Assembly (NCBI RefSeq): GCF_042682915.1
Contig: NZ_JBHUIW010000003.1
Span: 124,001 to 188,000 of the forward strand
From: Rhodoplanes azumiensis
Lineage (GTDB): Bacteria; Pseudomonadota; Alphaproteobacteria; Rhizobiales; Xanthobacteraceae
DNA length: 64,000 nt
Direction of reading: 5' to 3'
In this document: piece by piece, positions 17,589-25,650 of the stretch
Layout of the letters: each line of letters starts with the position of its first letter
How positions within the stretch are numbered: the first letter of the stretch is position 1
Position numbers and translations under genes: made by a program
Notes under the pieces: model-generated
What the model saw: only the letters and a program-made list of their open reading frames with translations
What the model was told of the DNA's origin: nothing
Database searches by the model: none

Positions 17589-18326
17589 TCACTCCGCGGC
17601 CGGCTCGTCCGGTCGCTCGATGCGGCCGCGCCGCTGCAGCCACAGGCCGATCTGCCAGCACAGCATCGCCCAGGCGGCGCCCAGACACCAGCCGGCCAGC
17701 ACGTCGCTCGGCCAGTGGACGCCGAGATAGACGCGGCTCGCCCCGATCGCGAGCGTCAGCGCGATCGCCGTGCCGATCACATAGGCCTTGACGCGTCGGC
17801 GCCGGCCGATCCGCGCCAGCAGCACGCCGAGCGTCAGGAACACGACGGCCGACGCGGTCGCGTGGCCGCTCGGGAACGAGTAGGTCGAGACATCGACCAT
17901 GTGGGCGACGAGATCGGGCCGCGGCCGGGCGACGACGAGCTTGATGCCGTCGATCAGCAGCGCCCCGCCGGCGACCGAGACGAGCACGAACAGCGCGGCG
18001 GCGCGCTTGCCGTCGATCACCAGATAGCCGAGCACCAGCACGGTCAGCAGGGTGAGCACCGTGACGCTGCCGAGCGCGGTGAGGTCGCGGATCGCCTTCT
18101 CGAGCCAGGCCGGGCCGACCGGATCGGCGAGGTCGGCCGGATTGCGGAGGAACGTCAGGATCGCCTCGTCGAAGACGTGGTTGTGACCCTCGACCACCTC
18201 CTCGGCGATCTCGACGAAGCCGAACAGCGCCGCCGCGACCAGGAACAGGGTCAGGAGCGGCGCGAGCTCCGACCACGCGCGCGGCCGCAGCGCAATCGCT
18301 GCGCGCGGCATCAGACGTTGCAGCAC
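17589..18326 (-). CDS. PAP2-family membrane phosphatase
   Basis: This 245-residue protein has about six membrane segments and all three acid-phosphatase motifs: K129-x-RPRP near 129-137, PSGH at 152-155, and SRVYLGVHWPSD at 197-208 with H204 and D208. It should remove phosphate from a lipid phosphate or pyrophosphate, such as undecaprenyl pyrophosphate or phosphatidic acid, at the membrane surface. It is first in the operon with the oxidoreductase, ThDP enzyme and CMD-like protein. A functional link to those is not obvious. Confidence 0.88.
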   Translation of the reverse strand: MLQRLMPRAAIALRPRAWSELAPLLTLFLVAAALFGFVEIAEEVVEGHNHVFDEAILTFLRNPADLADPVGPAWLEKAIRDLTALGSVTVLTLLTVLVLGYLVIDGKRAAALFVLVSVAGGALLIDGIKLVVARPRPDLVAHMVDVSTYSFPSGHATASAVVFLTLGVLLARIGRRRRVKAYVIGTAIALTLAIGASRVYLGVHWPSDVLAGWCLGAAWAMLCWQIGLWLQRRGRIERPDEPAAE

Positions 18327-18402
18327 GAGTCCTCCAGCCTGGTGGCGCCGGCCGCAGGATCGCGCCGACGGCGTGAAAGCTCCGGCGCCGCGGCGCGTCC
18401 GA

Positions 18403-18645
18403 TCAGATCAGGCAGCGGCCGGTACGCCACAGCCGGGACTTCGCCCGCGACGCCGCCCAGAAGCTCGGCAGCGGCCCGGTGAGAACCCGGTAGTCGTAGG
18501 GGAAGGGGCGCGTCGGCAGGCTGTAGTTCCACACCTGGCAGATGCCGGTCGACCAGCGGATCACCCGATAGGCGGCGTGCGCCGGCTCGGCCGTCACGAG
18601 CCCGGCGAGCAGCGTCGCAGCGAGGAGAGTCACGGTGCGGGTCAT
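18403..18645 (-). CDS. Small secreted protein, 80 residues
   Basis: The N-terminus MTRTVTLLAATLLAGLVTAEPAHA is a clear signal peptide. The mature part is about 56 residues with two cysteines (GICQVWN and GRCLI) that could pair in the periplasm. AGGAGG lies before the ATG. The family is unknown; short proteins of this type with an IRWxTGxCQVW core recur in alphaproteobacteria, as far as I recall. An EcfG-like motif lies just upstream. Confidence 0.72.
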   Translation of the reverse strand: MTRTVTLLAATLLAGLVTAEPAHAAYRVIRWSTGICQVWNYSLPTRPFPYDYRVLTGPLPSFWAASRAKSRLWRTGRCLI

Positions 18646-18664
18646 CGCGTCCTCCTGTGTCGTG

Positions 18665-18689
18665 AACCACACGAGTGTACCGCGGTTCC
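18665..18689 (-). promoter_or_regulatory. Possible EcfG-like promoter of the 80-residue secreted protein
   Basis: On the minus strand GGAAC, 16 bases, then GGTT lies 20-45 bases upstream of the start codon at 18645. It differs from the consensus CGTT by one base. The position suits a promoter with a short leader. Confidence 0.35.
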
Positions 18690-18734
18690 GGCGGTGGCGG
18701 AATGCCGCAAGACCCCGGGGGCGGTGCTCTTCCC

Positions 18735-19280
18735 TCACGGCGAGGTGAGGCCGCGCCACAGGCGCAGCAGGAGCCCGGTGTCGCGGGCCAGCGGGATCGC
18801 CGCCGCGGCTTCGATCGGGCGCGGTGTCACCGGCGCGGCGACCGGCGGGTCGGCCGGCGCGAGCGGGGTCGCGGCGTCGGCGAGGCCGCGGCCGGCGAGA
18901 CCGTCGAGGAACGCCTGCTCCCACGGCAACGCCAGGACGGCGACGGCCGCCTCGATCGGCAGCCAGTCGACGGCCCGCACATCGCGCATCAGCGGCCGCG
19001 GCGGCGCGTCGAGTGGCACCATGCGCCAGAACTGCGCGACCTTCACGGTGCCGCGGTTCGGATAGGAGATCACGCCGAGGAACTCGTGCACGGCGACCTC
19101 GTGTCCGGTCTCCTCGATCACCTCGCGCCTTGCGCCGTCGATCGGCGCCTCGCCGGCGTCGAGCTTGCCCTTGGGCAGCACCCAGACGCGGTCCTTGCGG
19201 CGCTGGACGACGGCGACGAGCGGGGTCGCGCCGGGGCGGACGACGATGCCACCCGCCGCCACGATATGTCTGCGTGCCAT
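18735..19280 (-). CDS. NUDIX hydrolase
   Basis: This 181-residue protein has a complete Nudix box at 38-60 (G38, E44, R52-E53, E56-E57, G59). It starts AAGGIVVR and has WVLPKGKL before the box, as in diadenosine polyphosphate or (deoxy)nucleotide hydrolases. Residues after about 135 form a Pro/Ala-rich tail. The substrate cannot be deduced. A 90-bp gap separates it from the small secreted protein downstream. Confidence 0.9.
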   Translation of the reverse strand: MARRHIVAAGGIVVRPGATPLVAVVQRRKDRVWVLPKGKLDAGEAPIDGARREVIEETGHEVAVHEFLGVISYPNRGTVKVAQFWRMVPLDAPPRPLMRDVRAVDWLPIEAAVAVLALPWEQAFLDGLAGRGLADAATPLAPADPPVAAPVTPRPIEAAAAIPLARDTGLLLRLWRGLTSP

Positions 19281-19388
19281 GCCGGGTCCGCCGCCGCCTG
19301 ATCCGTCGTGTCGAGAACTCCGGCACCATACCAGAGAATGGGGCGATGCCGCGGCGGTGCCGCGACCGAGCCGGGGAGGGCGTCGCCG

Positions 19389-19688
19389 TCAGCTCCGGTC
19401 CTCGCGCGCGAGCGTGTCGATCAGGGCCTCGATCTCGGGCGGCCGCGTCGTCAGCCCGGCGGCGCCGGCCCGCGACAGCACCGGCCGCAGGCGCGACCGG
19501 GTGAAGGCCTGCGGCTGCAGGTGCACGGGCACGATGCCCTCGAACACCAGCACCAGGAGGACGGCGCCGAGGCCGATGCGGCCGGCCCCCAGCGTCGCGC
19601 CGGCGAGGCGGTCGCGCAGCGACACGACCGGGGCGACGAAGGCCGCGACGGCGCTGCCCGGTCGCGCTCCGGATCCGGGGTCCGTCAC
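19389..19688 (-). pseudogene. CvpA-like C-terminal remnant
   Basis: This is a 99-codon frame opening at a GTG inside a tandem repeat. It has one clear membrane segment (IGLGAVLLVLVFEGIVP) followed by QPQAFTRSRLRPVLSRAG. The spacing DR-x3-G-x4-G-x2-R and IVP-x3-QP-x5-SR-x2-P-x-L resembles the C-terminal half of CvpA-family membrane proteins. The N-terminal membrane segments expected of CvpA are missing, and a stop lies upstream in frame. It is either a truncated relic or a short unrelated membrane protein. Confidence 0.4.
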
Positions 19689-19721
19689 CCGGTGTCCGTC
19701 ACCCGGTGTCCGTCACCCGGG
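19680..19721. repeat. Three tandem copies of a 14-bp unit
   Basis: GTCCGTCACCCGGT is repeated three times in direct order; the third copy ends in G. It lies between two minus-strand membrane-protein frames, exactly at the GTG start of the CvpA-like remnant. Slippage here could have cut off its N-terminal half. Confidence 0.8.
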
Positions 19722-19727
19722 GGTCGG

Positions 19728-20138
19728 TCATCCCGGGCCAGCCGGCGGCGGACGGCGCAGCAGCGCCCAGTGGACCAGCACCGACAGGCCGGCCGGCACC
19801 AGAACCACGGCGTCGACGAACAGCGCGATACCGAGCATCAGATTGCGCCCGAACGGGGTGTGCTCGCCGTGGATCGCGTAGCCGAGCAGCGCAGCGCCGA
19901 TCGCGAGCAGCAGGGTGAGGAGCAGCACGGCGGTCCACCGCACGACCTGCGGGCTCCACCGCCAGCCCGTCGCCGCGGCGAAGACGACGGCGACGATGAC
20001 GACGGCGGCCGCGAACATCGCCACGGCGGCAGGCGGGTCGCCGATGTCGAGCGCCGTGACGGCGCCGAACTGCAGCGGTCCGATCATCCCCAGTGACACG
20101 GCGAGGCCGATCGCGACGCGAGCGGGCGCCCGCGTCAC
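19728..20138 (-). CDS. Four-helix membrane protein of unknown function
   Basis: This 136-residue protein has four hydrophobic segments, at about 8-28, 38-58, 65-90 and 100-127, with few charged residues between them. I recognise no family. The start codon has no clear ribosome site. Even codon use and clean topology favour a real gene. It lies 39 bases before the CvpA-like remnant on the same strand. Confidence 0.5.
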   Translation of the reverse strand: MTRAPARVAIGLAVSLGMIGPLQFGAVTALDIGDPPAAVAMFAAAVVIVAVVFAAATGWRWSPQVVRWTAVLLLTLLLAIGAALLGYAIHGEHTPFGRNLMLGIALFVDAVVLVPAGLSVLVHWALLRRPPPAGPG

Positions 20139-20199
20139 GCGCGGCTTCCGGGCACGGCCGCATCGGCGCCGACGTCAGGTCCGAAGCCTCTCCGCCGTC

Positions 20200-20221
20200 G
20201 TGCTCCGCGCAAGCGGAGCAC
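20200..20221. terminator. Hairpin downstream of the aminotransferase gene
   Basis: GTGCTCCGC, loop GCAA, GCGGAGCAC is a perfect 9-bp stem, 147 bases past the stop of the aminotransferase gene. There is no T-run, so it is only a possible terminator or RNA stabiliser. Confidence 0.3.
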
Positions 20222-20307
20222 CCGGCACGCCGCAGCTTCTCGGCTGACTTGACGAAGGCCGGTGGATGCCGGGTCGTCCGCCGGCGCGAGATCATTGCAG
20301 AGGCGCG

Positions 20308-20350
20308 TCGTCGTTCCGGGGCGGCGCGAAAGCGCCGAGCCCGGAACCGA
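20308..20350. repeat. Half copy of family B repeat
   Basis: GTTCCGGGGCGGCGCGAAAG and GCGCCGAGCCCGGAAC form one arm pair of the family B element, just past the stop codon of the aminotransferase gene. Confidence 0.55.
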
Positions 20351-20367
20351 TAACCTCTGCTTACCCG

Positions 20368-21570
20368 TCACTTCAGGTTCCCGCAGAACCGCTGGATGCG
20401 CTCGCAGGCGGCCTGCAGGGCGCTCGTCGCCGTGGCGTAGGAGATGCGGAAATTGGGGCCGTGACCGAAGGCCGAGCCCTGCACCACCGCGACGCCTTCC
20501 GCCTCCAGGAGCTCGGTGACGAAATCCTGGTCGGTCTCGATGCGCTTGCCCGACGGGGCGACCTTGCCGATCGTCCCGGCGCAGGACGGGAACACGTAGA
20601 AGGCGCCCTCCGGGGTCGGGCAGTCGATCCCGTTCGCCTGGTTGAGCATCGAGACGACGAGGTCGCGGCGCTCCTTGAACACCGCGTTGTGCGCCGGGAT
20701 GAAGTCCTTCGGCCCGTTGAGCGCCTCGACCGAGGCCCACTGGGCGATCGAGCTCGGGTTCGAGGTCGACTGCGACTGGATGGTCGCCATCGCCTGGATC
20801 AGCGGCTCGGGGCCGCCGGCGAAGCCGATGCGCCAGCCGGTCATGCAATAGGCCTTCGACACGCCGTTGACCGTCAGGGTGCGGTCGTACAGCCCGGGCT
20901 CGACCTGGGCCGGCGTGGTGAACACGAAGTCGTCGTAGACGAGGTGCTCGTACATGTCGTCGGTCATCACCCACACATGCGGGTGACGCAGCAGCACGTC
21001 GGTGAGCGCCTTCAGCTCGGCGCGCGTGTAGGCGGCGCCGCTCGGGTTCGAGGGCGAGTTCAGCAGCAGCCACTTGGTCTTCGGGCCGATGGCGTGCTCC
21101 AGCGCCTCGGCCGTCAGCTTGAAGCCCGAGGCTTGCGTGGTCGGCACCTCGACCGGGGTGCCGCCGGCGAGCAGCACCATCTCCGGGTAGCTGACCCAGT
21201 AGGGTGCCGGGACGATCACCTCGTCGCCGGGGTTCAGGGTCGCCATGAAGGCGTTGTAGAGAACCTGCTTGCCGCCGGTGCCGACCGAGATCTGCGAGGG
21301 CTTGTACTTGAGGCCGTTCTCGGTCTCGAACTTGCGGGCGACCGCCGCCTTCAGCTCGGGGATGCCGTCGACATTCGTGTACTTCGTCTTGCCGTCGCGG
21401 ATCGCCTTGATGGCGGCGTCCTTGATGTTGTCCGGCGTGTCGAAGTCGGGCTCGCCCGAGCCGAGACCGATCACGTCCCGGCCCGCCGCTTTGAGGGCAC
21501 GCGCCTTGTCGGCCACCGCGATGGTCGCGGACGGCTTGATGCGGGCGAGCGAGTCGGCGAGGAAGGCCAT
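20368..21570 (-). CDS. aatA: Aspartate aminotransferase (class I PLP enzyme)
   Basis: This 400-residue fold-type I aminotransferase probably interconverts aspartate/2-oxoglutarate and oxaloacetate/glutamate. K239 in NGVSKAYCMTGWRIGFAGG binds PLP. N175 in SPSNPSG, D204 and Y207 are the cofactor contacts. The N-terminus (LADSLARIKPSATIAV, GSGEPDFDTP) is that of the alphaproteobacterial AatA (1-gamma) group, which can also use prephenate in some species. AGGAG lies before the ATG at 21570. Length is standard. Confidence 0.92.
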   Translation of the reverse strand: MAFLADSLARIKPSATIAVADKARALKAAGRDVIGLGSGEPDFDTPDNIKDAAIKAIRDGKTKYTNVDGIPELKAAVARKFETENGLKYKPSQISVGTGGKQVLYNAFMATLNPGDEVIVPAPYWVSYPEMVLLAGGTPVEVPTTQASGFKLTAEALEHAIGPKTKWLLLNSPSNPSGAAYTRAELKALTDVLLRHPHVWVMTDDMYEHLVYDDFVFTTPAQVEPGLYDRTLTVNGVSKAYCMTGWRIGFAGGPEPLIQAMATIQSQSTSNPSSIAQWASVEALNGPKDFIPAHNAVFKERRDLVVSMLNQANGIDCPTPEGAFYVFPSCAGTIGKVAPSGKRIETDQDFVTELLEAEGVAVVQGSAFGHGPNFRISYATATSALQAACERIQRFCGNLK

Positions 21571-21658
21571 TGTCGAAGCTCCTGGTTCAGGCGCCGAGTG
21601 TCGTAGAGCGCGGGCGCCGCCGGGGCAAGGGGCGGCGTGACCGGAGCGAACGCTTCGA

Positions 21659-21723
21659 CCTCTCCCCGTGCGTGGGAAGAGCTCGACGTTCGCGCAGCGG
21701 GCACGGCTGTCGGGTGGGGGGCG
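21659..21723. repeat. Degenerate half-unit of family A repeat
   Basis: CCTCTCCCCGTGCGTGGGAA, then GCTCGACGTTCGCGCAGCGG and GTCGGGTGGGGG, matches base by base the left half of the element at 54308-54371. It has several changes in the hairpin. Confidence 0.6.
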
Positions 21724-22341
21724 TTTCGTGGATCCGGAGGCGCCCCGCGCCCACGCTTCACGCCGCTCCATGGCGCCACCCTCTTGTCGTGCAACGGCGC
21801 GATTCCGCCCGCGATGCGAGAGAGGTGGCCCCGGCGCCGGTGCGCCGCCCGCCGCCGCCGCGCGGCACGGATGCGGGCCGGAGCGAACCCGCTCCCGAAG
21901 CGCGTCCATGTGGTGCCCTCTTTCCACCCGGGCCGCCGCCGAGCACCTGACGATTCTCCTCGGCACGATCGTGAGTCTCGCGCTGCTGATCACGATCTTG
22001 TGGCGATGCAAAAACGATCGCCGACATTGCTGCGCTGCCTTCCGCTTCTCCGATCGAACCACTGGCGAAACTTCGGCCGCGTCCTAATTGAAGTCGCAAT
22101 TCGAGCATGCAATGCTGGTTGCGTCCGCAAGGGGCTCTCGCCGTCACGGACACCCTACGACCCATTTTCCCGCCCCGAGTCAGGGGGCCTGGAAGCCGGT
22201 GCTCGGGTCTTCGCGCGGCGATGTCGGTGACGACGTGGGTGCGCGTGACGTTGTCGCGATGCGCGCGGACGACCGGCGGTGCGGTGCGTCAGTCAGGATG
22301 GGTGAATGGGTGCGACGGGCGGGAGCCGCGGACGGGAACGC
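21724..22341. other. Long intergenic stretch, no confident gene
   Basis: About 770 bases separate the aminotransferase start from the GST gene. Apart from the repeat half-unit at its left end I see no confident gene. From about 21950 to 22110 the DNA is visibly poorer in GC than its surroundings. A frame at 21908-22087 would give 59 residues with one hydrophobic helix. Confidence 0.5.
21908..22087 (+). CDS. Possible 59-residue single-helix membrane protein
   Basis: The ATG at 21908 opens a short frame with the hydrophobic segment HLTILLGTIVSLALLITILW followed by RCKNDRRHCC. It has no ribosome site and no recognisable family. It may be chance. Confidence 0.2.
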   Translation: MWCPLSTRAAAEHLTILLGTIVSLALLITILWRCKNDRRHCCAAFRFSDRTTGETSAAS

Positions 22342-22977
22342 ATGTACACGCTCTACTCGATGCAGCGATCGGGGAACTGCTACAAGGTCCGCCTCGCGCT
22401 GACCCAGCTGCGCATTCCCTATCGACTGGTCGAGATCGACGTGCTCAAGGGCGAGAACCGCACGCCCGAGTTCCGCGCCAAGAATCCGAGCGGCCGGGTG
22501 CCGCTGCTCGAGGTCGCGGCCGGCCGCTGGCTGCCCGAATCGAACGCCATCCTGTGGTACATCGCCGGCGGCACGCCGCTCGCGCCGGAGGATCGCTTCG
22601 AGCGCGCCGAGGCGCTGCGCTGGATGTTCTTCGAGCAGAACAGCATGGAGCCGAGCATCGGCGCCGCCTATTTCTGGCTGACGCTGGTGCGCGGCGGCCG
22701 CGATCTGAAGATGCACGAGATCGAGGGCTGGACCGAGGCCGGCTACGGCGCGCTCGGCGTGATGGAGGAGCACCTCGAGGCGAACCGCTTCTTCGCCGCC
22801 GACCGCTACACCATCGCCGACATCGCGCTCTACGCCTACACGCACATCGCCGACCAGGCCGGCTTCGATCTCGCCGGCTATCCGGCGATCCGGCGCTGGC
22901 TCGCCCGCGTCGCGCGCCAGCCGCGCCACGTGACGATGCTGGAGGACGTGCCCGGCGCCCTCGTGGCGGCCGGATGA
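22342..22977 (+). CDS. Glutathione S-transferase family protein
   Basis: This 211-residue protein has an N-terminal thioredoxin fold (MYTLYSMQRSGNCYKVRLAL, NPSGRVPLLE, LPESNAILWYIA) and a C-terminal helical GST domain with FAADRYTIADIALYAYTH. The NPSGRVPLL cis-proline loop and ESNAI glutathione-binding motif are intact, so a glutathione-dependent conjugation or reduction in the cytoplasm is likely. The frame is open 12 codons upstream, but the ATG at 22342 fits the family start. Confidence 0.9.
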   Translation: MYTLYSMQRSGNCYKVRLALTQLRIPYRLVEIDVLKGENRTPEFRAKNPSGRVPLLEVAAGRWLPESNAILWYIAGGTPLAPEDRFERAEALRWMFFEQNSMEPSIGAAYFWLTLVRGGRDLKMHEIEGWTEAGYGALGVMEEHLEANRFFAADRYTIADIALYAYTHIADQAGFDLAGYPAIRRWLARVARQPRHVTMLEDVPGALVAAG

Positions 22978-23012
22978 CGATCCCTTCCCGCGACGACGAC
23001 GACCAGCCGCCG

Positions 23013-23051
23013 ACATCCGGGTGAGACATCCGGGTGGGAATGTCGGGTGAG
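23013..23051. repeat. Three tandem 13-bp units before the cytochrome b561 gene
   Basis: ACATCCGGGTGAG, ACATCCGGGTGGG and AATGTCGGGTGAG follow each other directly in the 90-bp gap between the GST and cytochrome b561 genes. The third copy is degenerate. Confidence 0.7.
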
Positions 23052-23068
23052 AATCATCGGGGGGCACG

Positions 23069-23638
23069 ATGCCGAGGCCATGGTCCGCGCACGCCGTCTA
23101 CGGCACCACCGCACGCGTCCTGCATTGGACCATGGCGGTCCTGATTCTGGTCCAGGCGACGATCGGCATCGTGATGACCTGGGCGCCGGAAGGCAGCACG
23201 CTCGCCGGGCTCTCGACGGCGCTGTCGTTCTACGACGTCCACAAGCTGCTCGGCGTGGCGCTGCTCGCCCTGGTGCTGGTGCGCCTCGCCAACCGGATCG
23301 GCCAGGGCGTTCCGGCCGAAGACCCGAGCATCGCCGCCTGGCAGGCCGAGACCGCCAACATCGTCCACACCTGGATGTATCTCCTGCTGATCGTCGTGCC
23401 GCTGCTCGGCTGGATCGGCGTCTCGCTCTATCCGGCCCTGACGGCGTTCGGCATCACGCTGCCGGCCCTGACGGCGCCGGACCAGAAGATGTCGGAGCCG
23501 GTGTTCGTCGCCCACGCGGTCGCCGCCTTCGTGCTGATCGGGCTGGTGCTGGTTCATGTCGGCGCCGCGCTGTTCCACGCGCTGATCCGTCAGGACGGCG
23601 TCTTCCGCCGCATGTGGCCGCGCGACGAGGAGGCGTAG
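23069..23638 (+). CDS. Cytochrome b561
   Basis: This 189-residue integral membrane protein has four to five helices and the histidines expected to hold two b-type hemes: H19 (ARVLHWTMA), H58 (YDVHKLLG), H100, and H149/H163 in the last helices. It probably passes electrons between ubiquinol and a periplasmic acceptor, or oxidises superoxide as CybB does. It stands alone, with the large membrane protein gene convergent to it. Confidence 0.9.
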   Translation: MPRPWSAHAVYGTTARVLHWTMAVLILVQATIGIVMTWAPEGSTLAGLSTALSFYDVHKLLGVALLALVLVRLANRIGQGVPAEDPSIAAWQAETANIVHTWMYLLLIVVPLLGWIGVSLYPALTAFGITLPALTAPDQKMSEPVFVAHAVAAFVLIGLVLVHVGAALFHALIRQDGVFRRMWPRDEEA

Positions 23639-23654
23639 CCGCCACGCCGGTCGC

Positions 23655-25175
23655 TCACGGCCGGTGCAGGCAGGCGAGGCGGCGCAGCAGATCGCGCGCG
23701 TCCGGCGGGATGCCGCTCGTCTCGGCGGCGTTTCGCGTGGCGGTCGCGCAGGAGATCCAGAAATAGGTCGCGGTCGGATCGACGACGAGGCGGGTCGGCG
23801 CGAAGCCCGGCGCGATCAGCACCGACAGGTAGGGCGTCGTCGAGTTCCAGGCGAGCCGCTGCAGCGCCGGGGCGATGCGGGTGGCCGAGACGAAGCGCGG
23901 ATCGCCGAGCGCCGGGTCCGACGCCGTGCCGGTCGCGAGCCGCCGGACCGCGTCCGCATAGTCGCGCCAGGCGAGGACGAACTTCGTCGTCTCCACCGCG
24001 TGGATCAGCATCACCAGCAGGAGCGCGCCGGCCGCGATCACCGGGCCGATGCGGCGCGCGCGCATCGCGAGATCGGCGGCGGGCCGGCGCAGCCAGGTCG
24101 GCAGCCGGCCCTCGTCGTCGAGCGTCCTCACGACGGCGAGACCGGCCAGCACGGGCGGACCGATCAGCAGCACGGTGCGCAGCGGATAGCGGTTCTCGGC
24201 GAGCAGCGCCCGGTCGAGCACGAGCCAATAGGCGACGAGCAGCAGAACGGTCGCGCCGAAGGCGCACGCGACCGCCGCCGCGATCCCGATCCGGCGCAGC
24301 GCGCCGGCGAGACCGGCGAAGATCGCGACCGCCGCGGCGATCAGCAGCACGACGGGATCGAGCAGATTGTCCGGATCGACGAAGCGGAACGCCGCCGTGG
24401 TCAGCACGGCACTGATGTAGTCGTCGGGACGGATCGTGAGCTTCACCACGGCCCACGCGGCGAGCGCCACGGCCAGCGCCGCCGCGGTCCGGAGAAACCG
24501 GGTCGTGCGAGGACCACGCAGCGCCTGCACGGCGAGGATCGCGGCCGCCAGCACAACCCCGCCCTCGTGGGTGAAGACGAGCGCCAGCAGCGCCGCCGCG
24601 ATCGCGAGAGTGGCGCCGCGCGTCAGCGGCGCGCCGTGACACAGCGCGAGCGTCGGCCAGAACACCGCGTGCGCCATCCACATCTCGGTGGGGCAGGGGA
24701 ACACCAGCGGGCAGAGAAGGGCGGTCGACAGGCAGGCGGCGACGAAGATACGGCGCCCGGGCGTGCGGTCGACCACGACGGTCGCGCCGAGCCCGAGGAG
24801 CGGTGCGGCGAAGAGCAGCAGCCCGTAGAGCACGATGCCGGCGTGCGCGGACCCGGTCGGTCCGACCGACGCCTCGGCCGGGAGATGCGCGACGACATGC
24901 GTGACGAGGCGGCCCGGGATGTTGTGCCAGTGGAAGCCCCAGGTGTCGCGGACCGCGACGGCGTAGGAGAAGAGCGCCCCGTCGCCCCAGACCTGCAGAT
25001 CGGCGCCGAGCCCGACCCCGACGAAGGCGAGCGCCCACGTGAGGCCGGCGCCGACGACGAGTCCGCGCAGGTCCGTCATCGGCAGGTCCGTCATGGCAGG
25101 CATGCGAGAGTCGATCGGGCGGGTCACGCCGGCGATCATCGAGGCGGCGCGGCGGATTTCAAGCCCTTTCGGCAT
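23655..25175 (-). CDS. Polytopic membrane protein of unknown function
   Basis: This 506-residue protein has about ten hydrophobic segments and a soluble C-terminal tail of about 60 residues containing FWISCATATRN. Motifs such as LQVWGDGALFSYAV near the start and FVFPCPTEMWMAHAVFWP are reminiscent of GtrA/oligosaccharyl-transferase-like or DUF2029-type proteins; I cannot place it firmly. Several ATGs (25175, 25139, 25103, 25094) are possible and none has a good ribosome site, so the N-terminus may be up to 27 residues shorter. A role in envelope glycan or lipid handling is only a guess. Confidence 0.7.
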   Translation of the reverse strand: MPKGLEIRRAASMIAGVTRPIDSRMPAMTDLPMTDLRGLVVGAGLTWALAFVGVGLGADLQVWGDGALFSYAVAVRDTWGFHWHNIPGRLVTHVVAHLPAEASVGPTGSAHAGIVLYGLLLFAAPLLGLGATVVVDRTPGRRIFVAACLSTALLCPLVFPCPTEMWMAHAVFWPTLALCHGAPLTRGATLAIAAALLALVFTHEGGVVLAAAILAVQALRGPRTTRFLRTAAALAVALAAWAVVKLTIRPDDYISAVLTTAAFRFVDPDNLLDPVVLLIAAAVAIFAGLAGALRRIGIAAAVACAFGATVLLLVAYWLVLDRALLAENRYPLRTVLLIGPPVLAGLAVVRTLDDEGRLPTWLRRPAADLAMRARRIGPVIAAGALLLVMLIHAVETTKFVLAWRDYADAVRRLATGTASDPALGDPRFVSATRIAPALQRLAWNSTTPYLSVLIAPGFAPTRLVVDPTATYFWISCATATRNAAETSGIPPDARDLLRRLACLHRP

Positions 25176-25389
25176 AGATCGGCGACGCCGTCGGGATGAT
25201 CACCAATCCCCCTGGGCGAGGGCGAGACGCCTCGCGGTGAATCGAAGACGAGTGCCGTCGCCGCAATTTGAATCAGTTCGCCGCACGAAAGTAACGGCTT
25301 CTCATTTGTTGGAACACAATGATCACGGTGTCCGGGGCACGCCCGGGCGCGGCCCCGTCCTTCTCCAGTCGAACCGATTCCTCGTCACG

Positions 25390-25611
25390 ATGCAAAAGTC
25401 GTTCTTCGAAAAACACTGGCACGAGCTCACGCCGGACGAGCTCGCCGACGCCCATGTGGTCTATCACCAGGCGCTGGTGCGCTTCTTCAAGGCGCTGGGC
25501 GAGAACCCGTTCACGCCGGAGAACCACGCACGGCTCGAGCGCATCTCCTCGGCCAGCGCCGCCCACTGCCGCCGCTCCGCGGCCCGCGCGCGACGTCTGC
25601 GGATGCAGTGA
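25390..25611 (+). CDS. Small hypothetical protein, 73 residues
   Basis: The protein starts MQKSFFEKHWHELTPDELAD and is soluble, helical and rich in His and Glu, ending in an Arg-rich tail. The upstream 200 bases are AT-richer than average and could hold a promoter. The frame extends upstream, but the sequence there is not protein-like. No family is recognised. Confidence 0.5.
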   Translation: MQKSFFEKHWHELTPDELADAHVVYHQALVRFFKALGENPFTPENHARLERISSASAAHCRRSAARARRLRMQ

Positions 25612-25650
25612 CGCCGTCCGGCATCGGCGCGGGTCACGGCGCCGCGGGCC

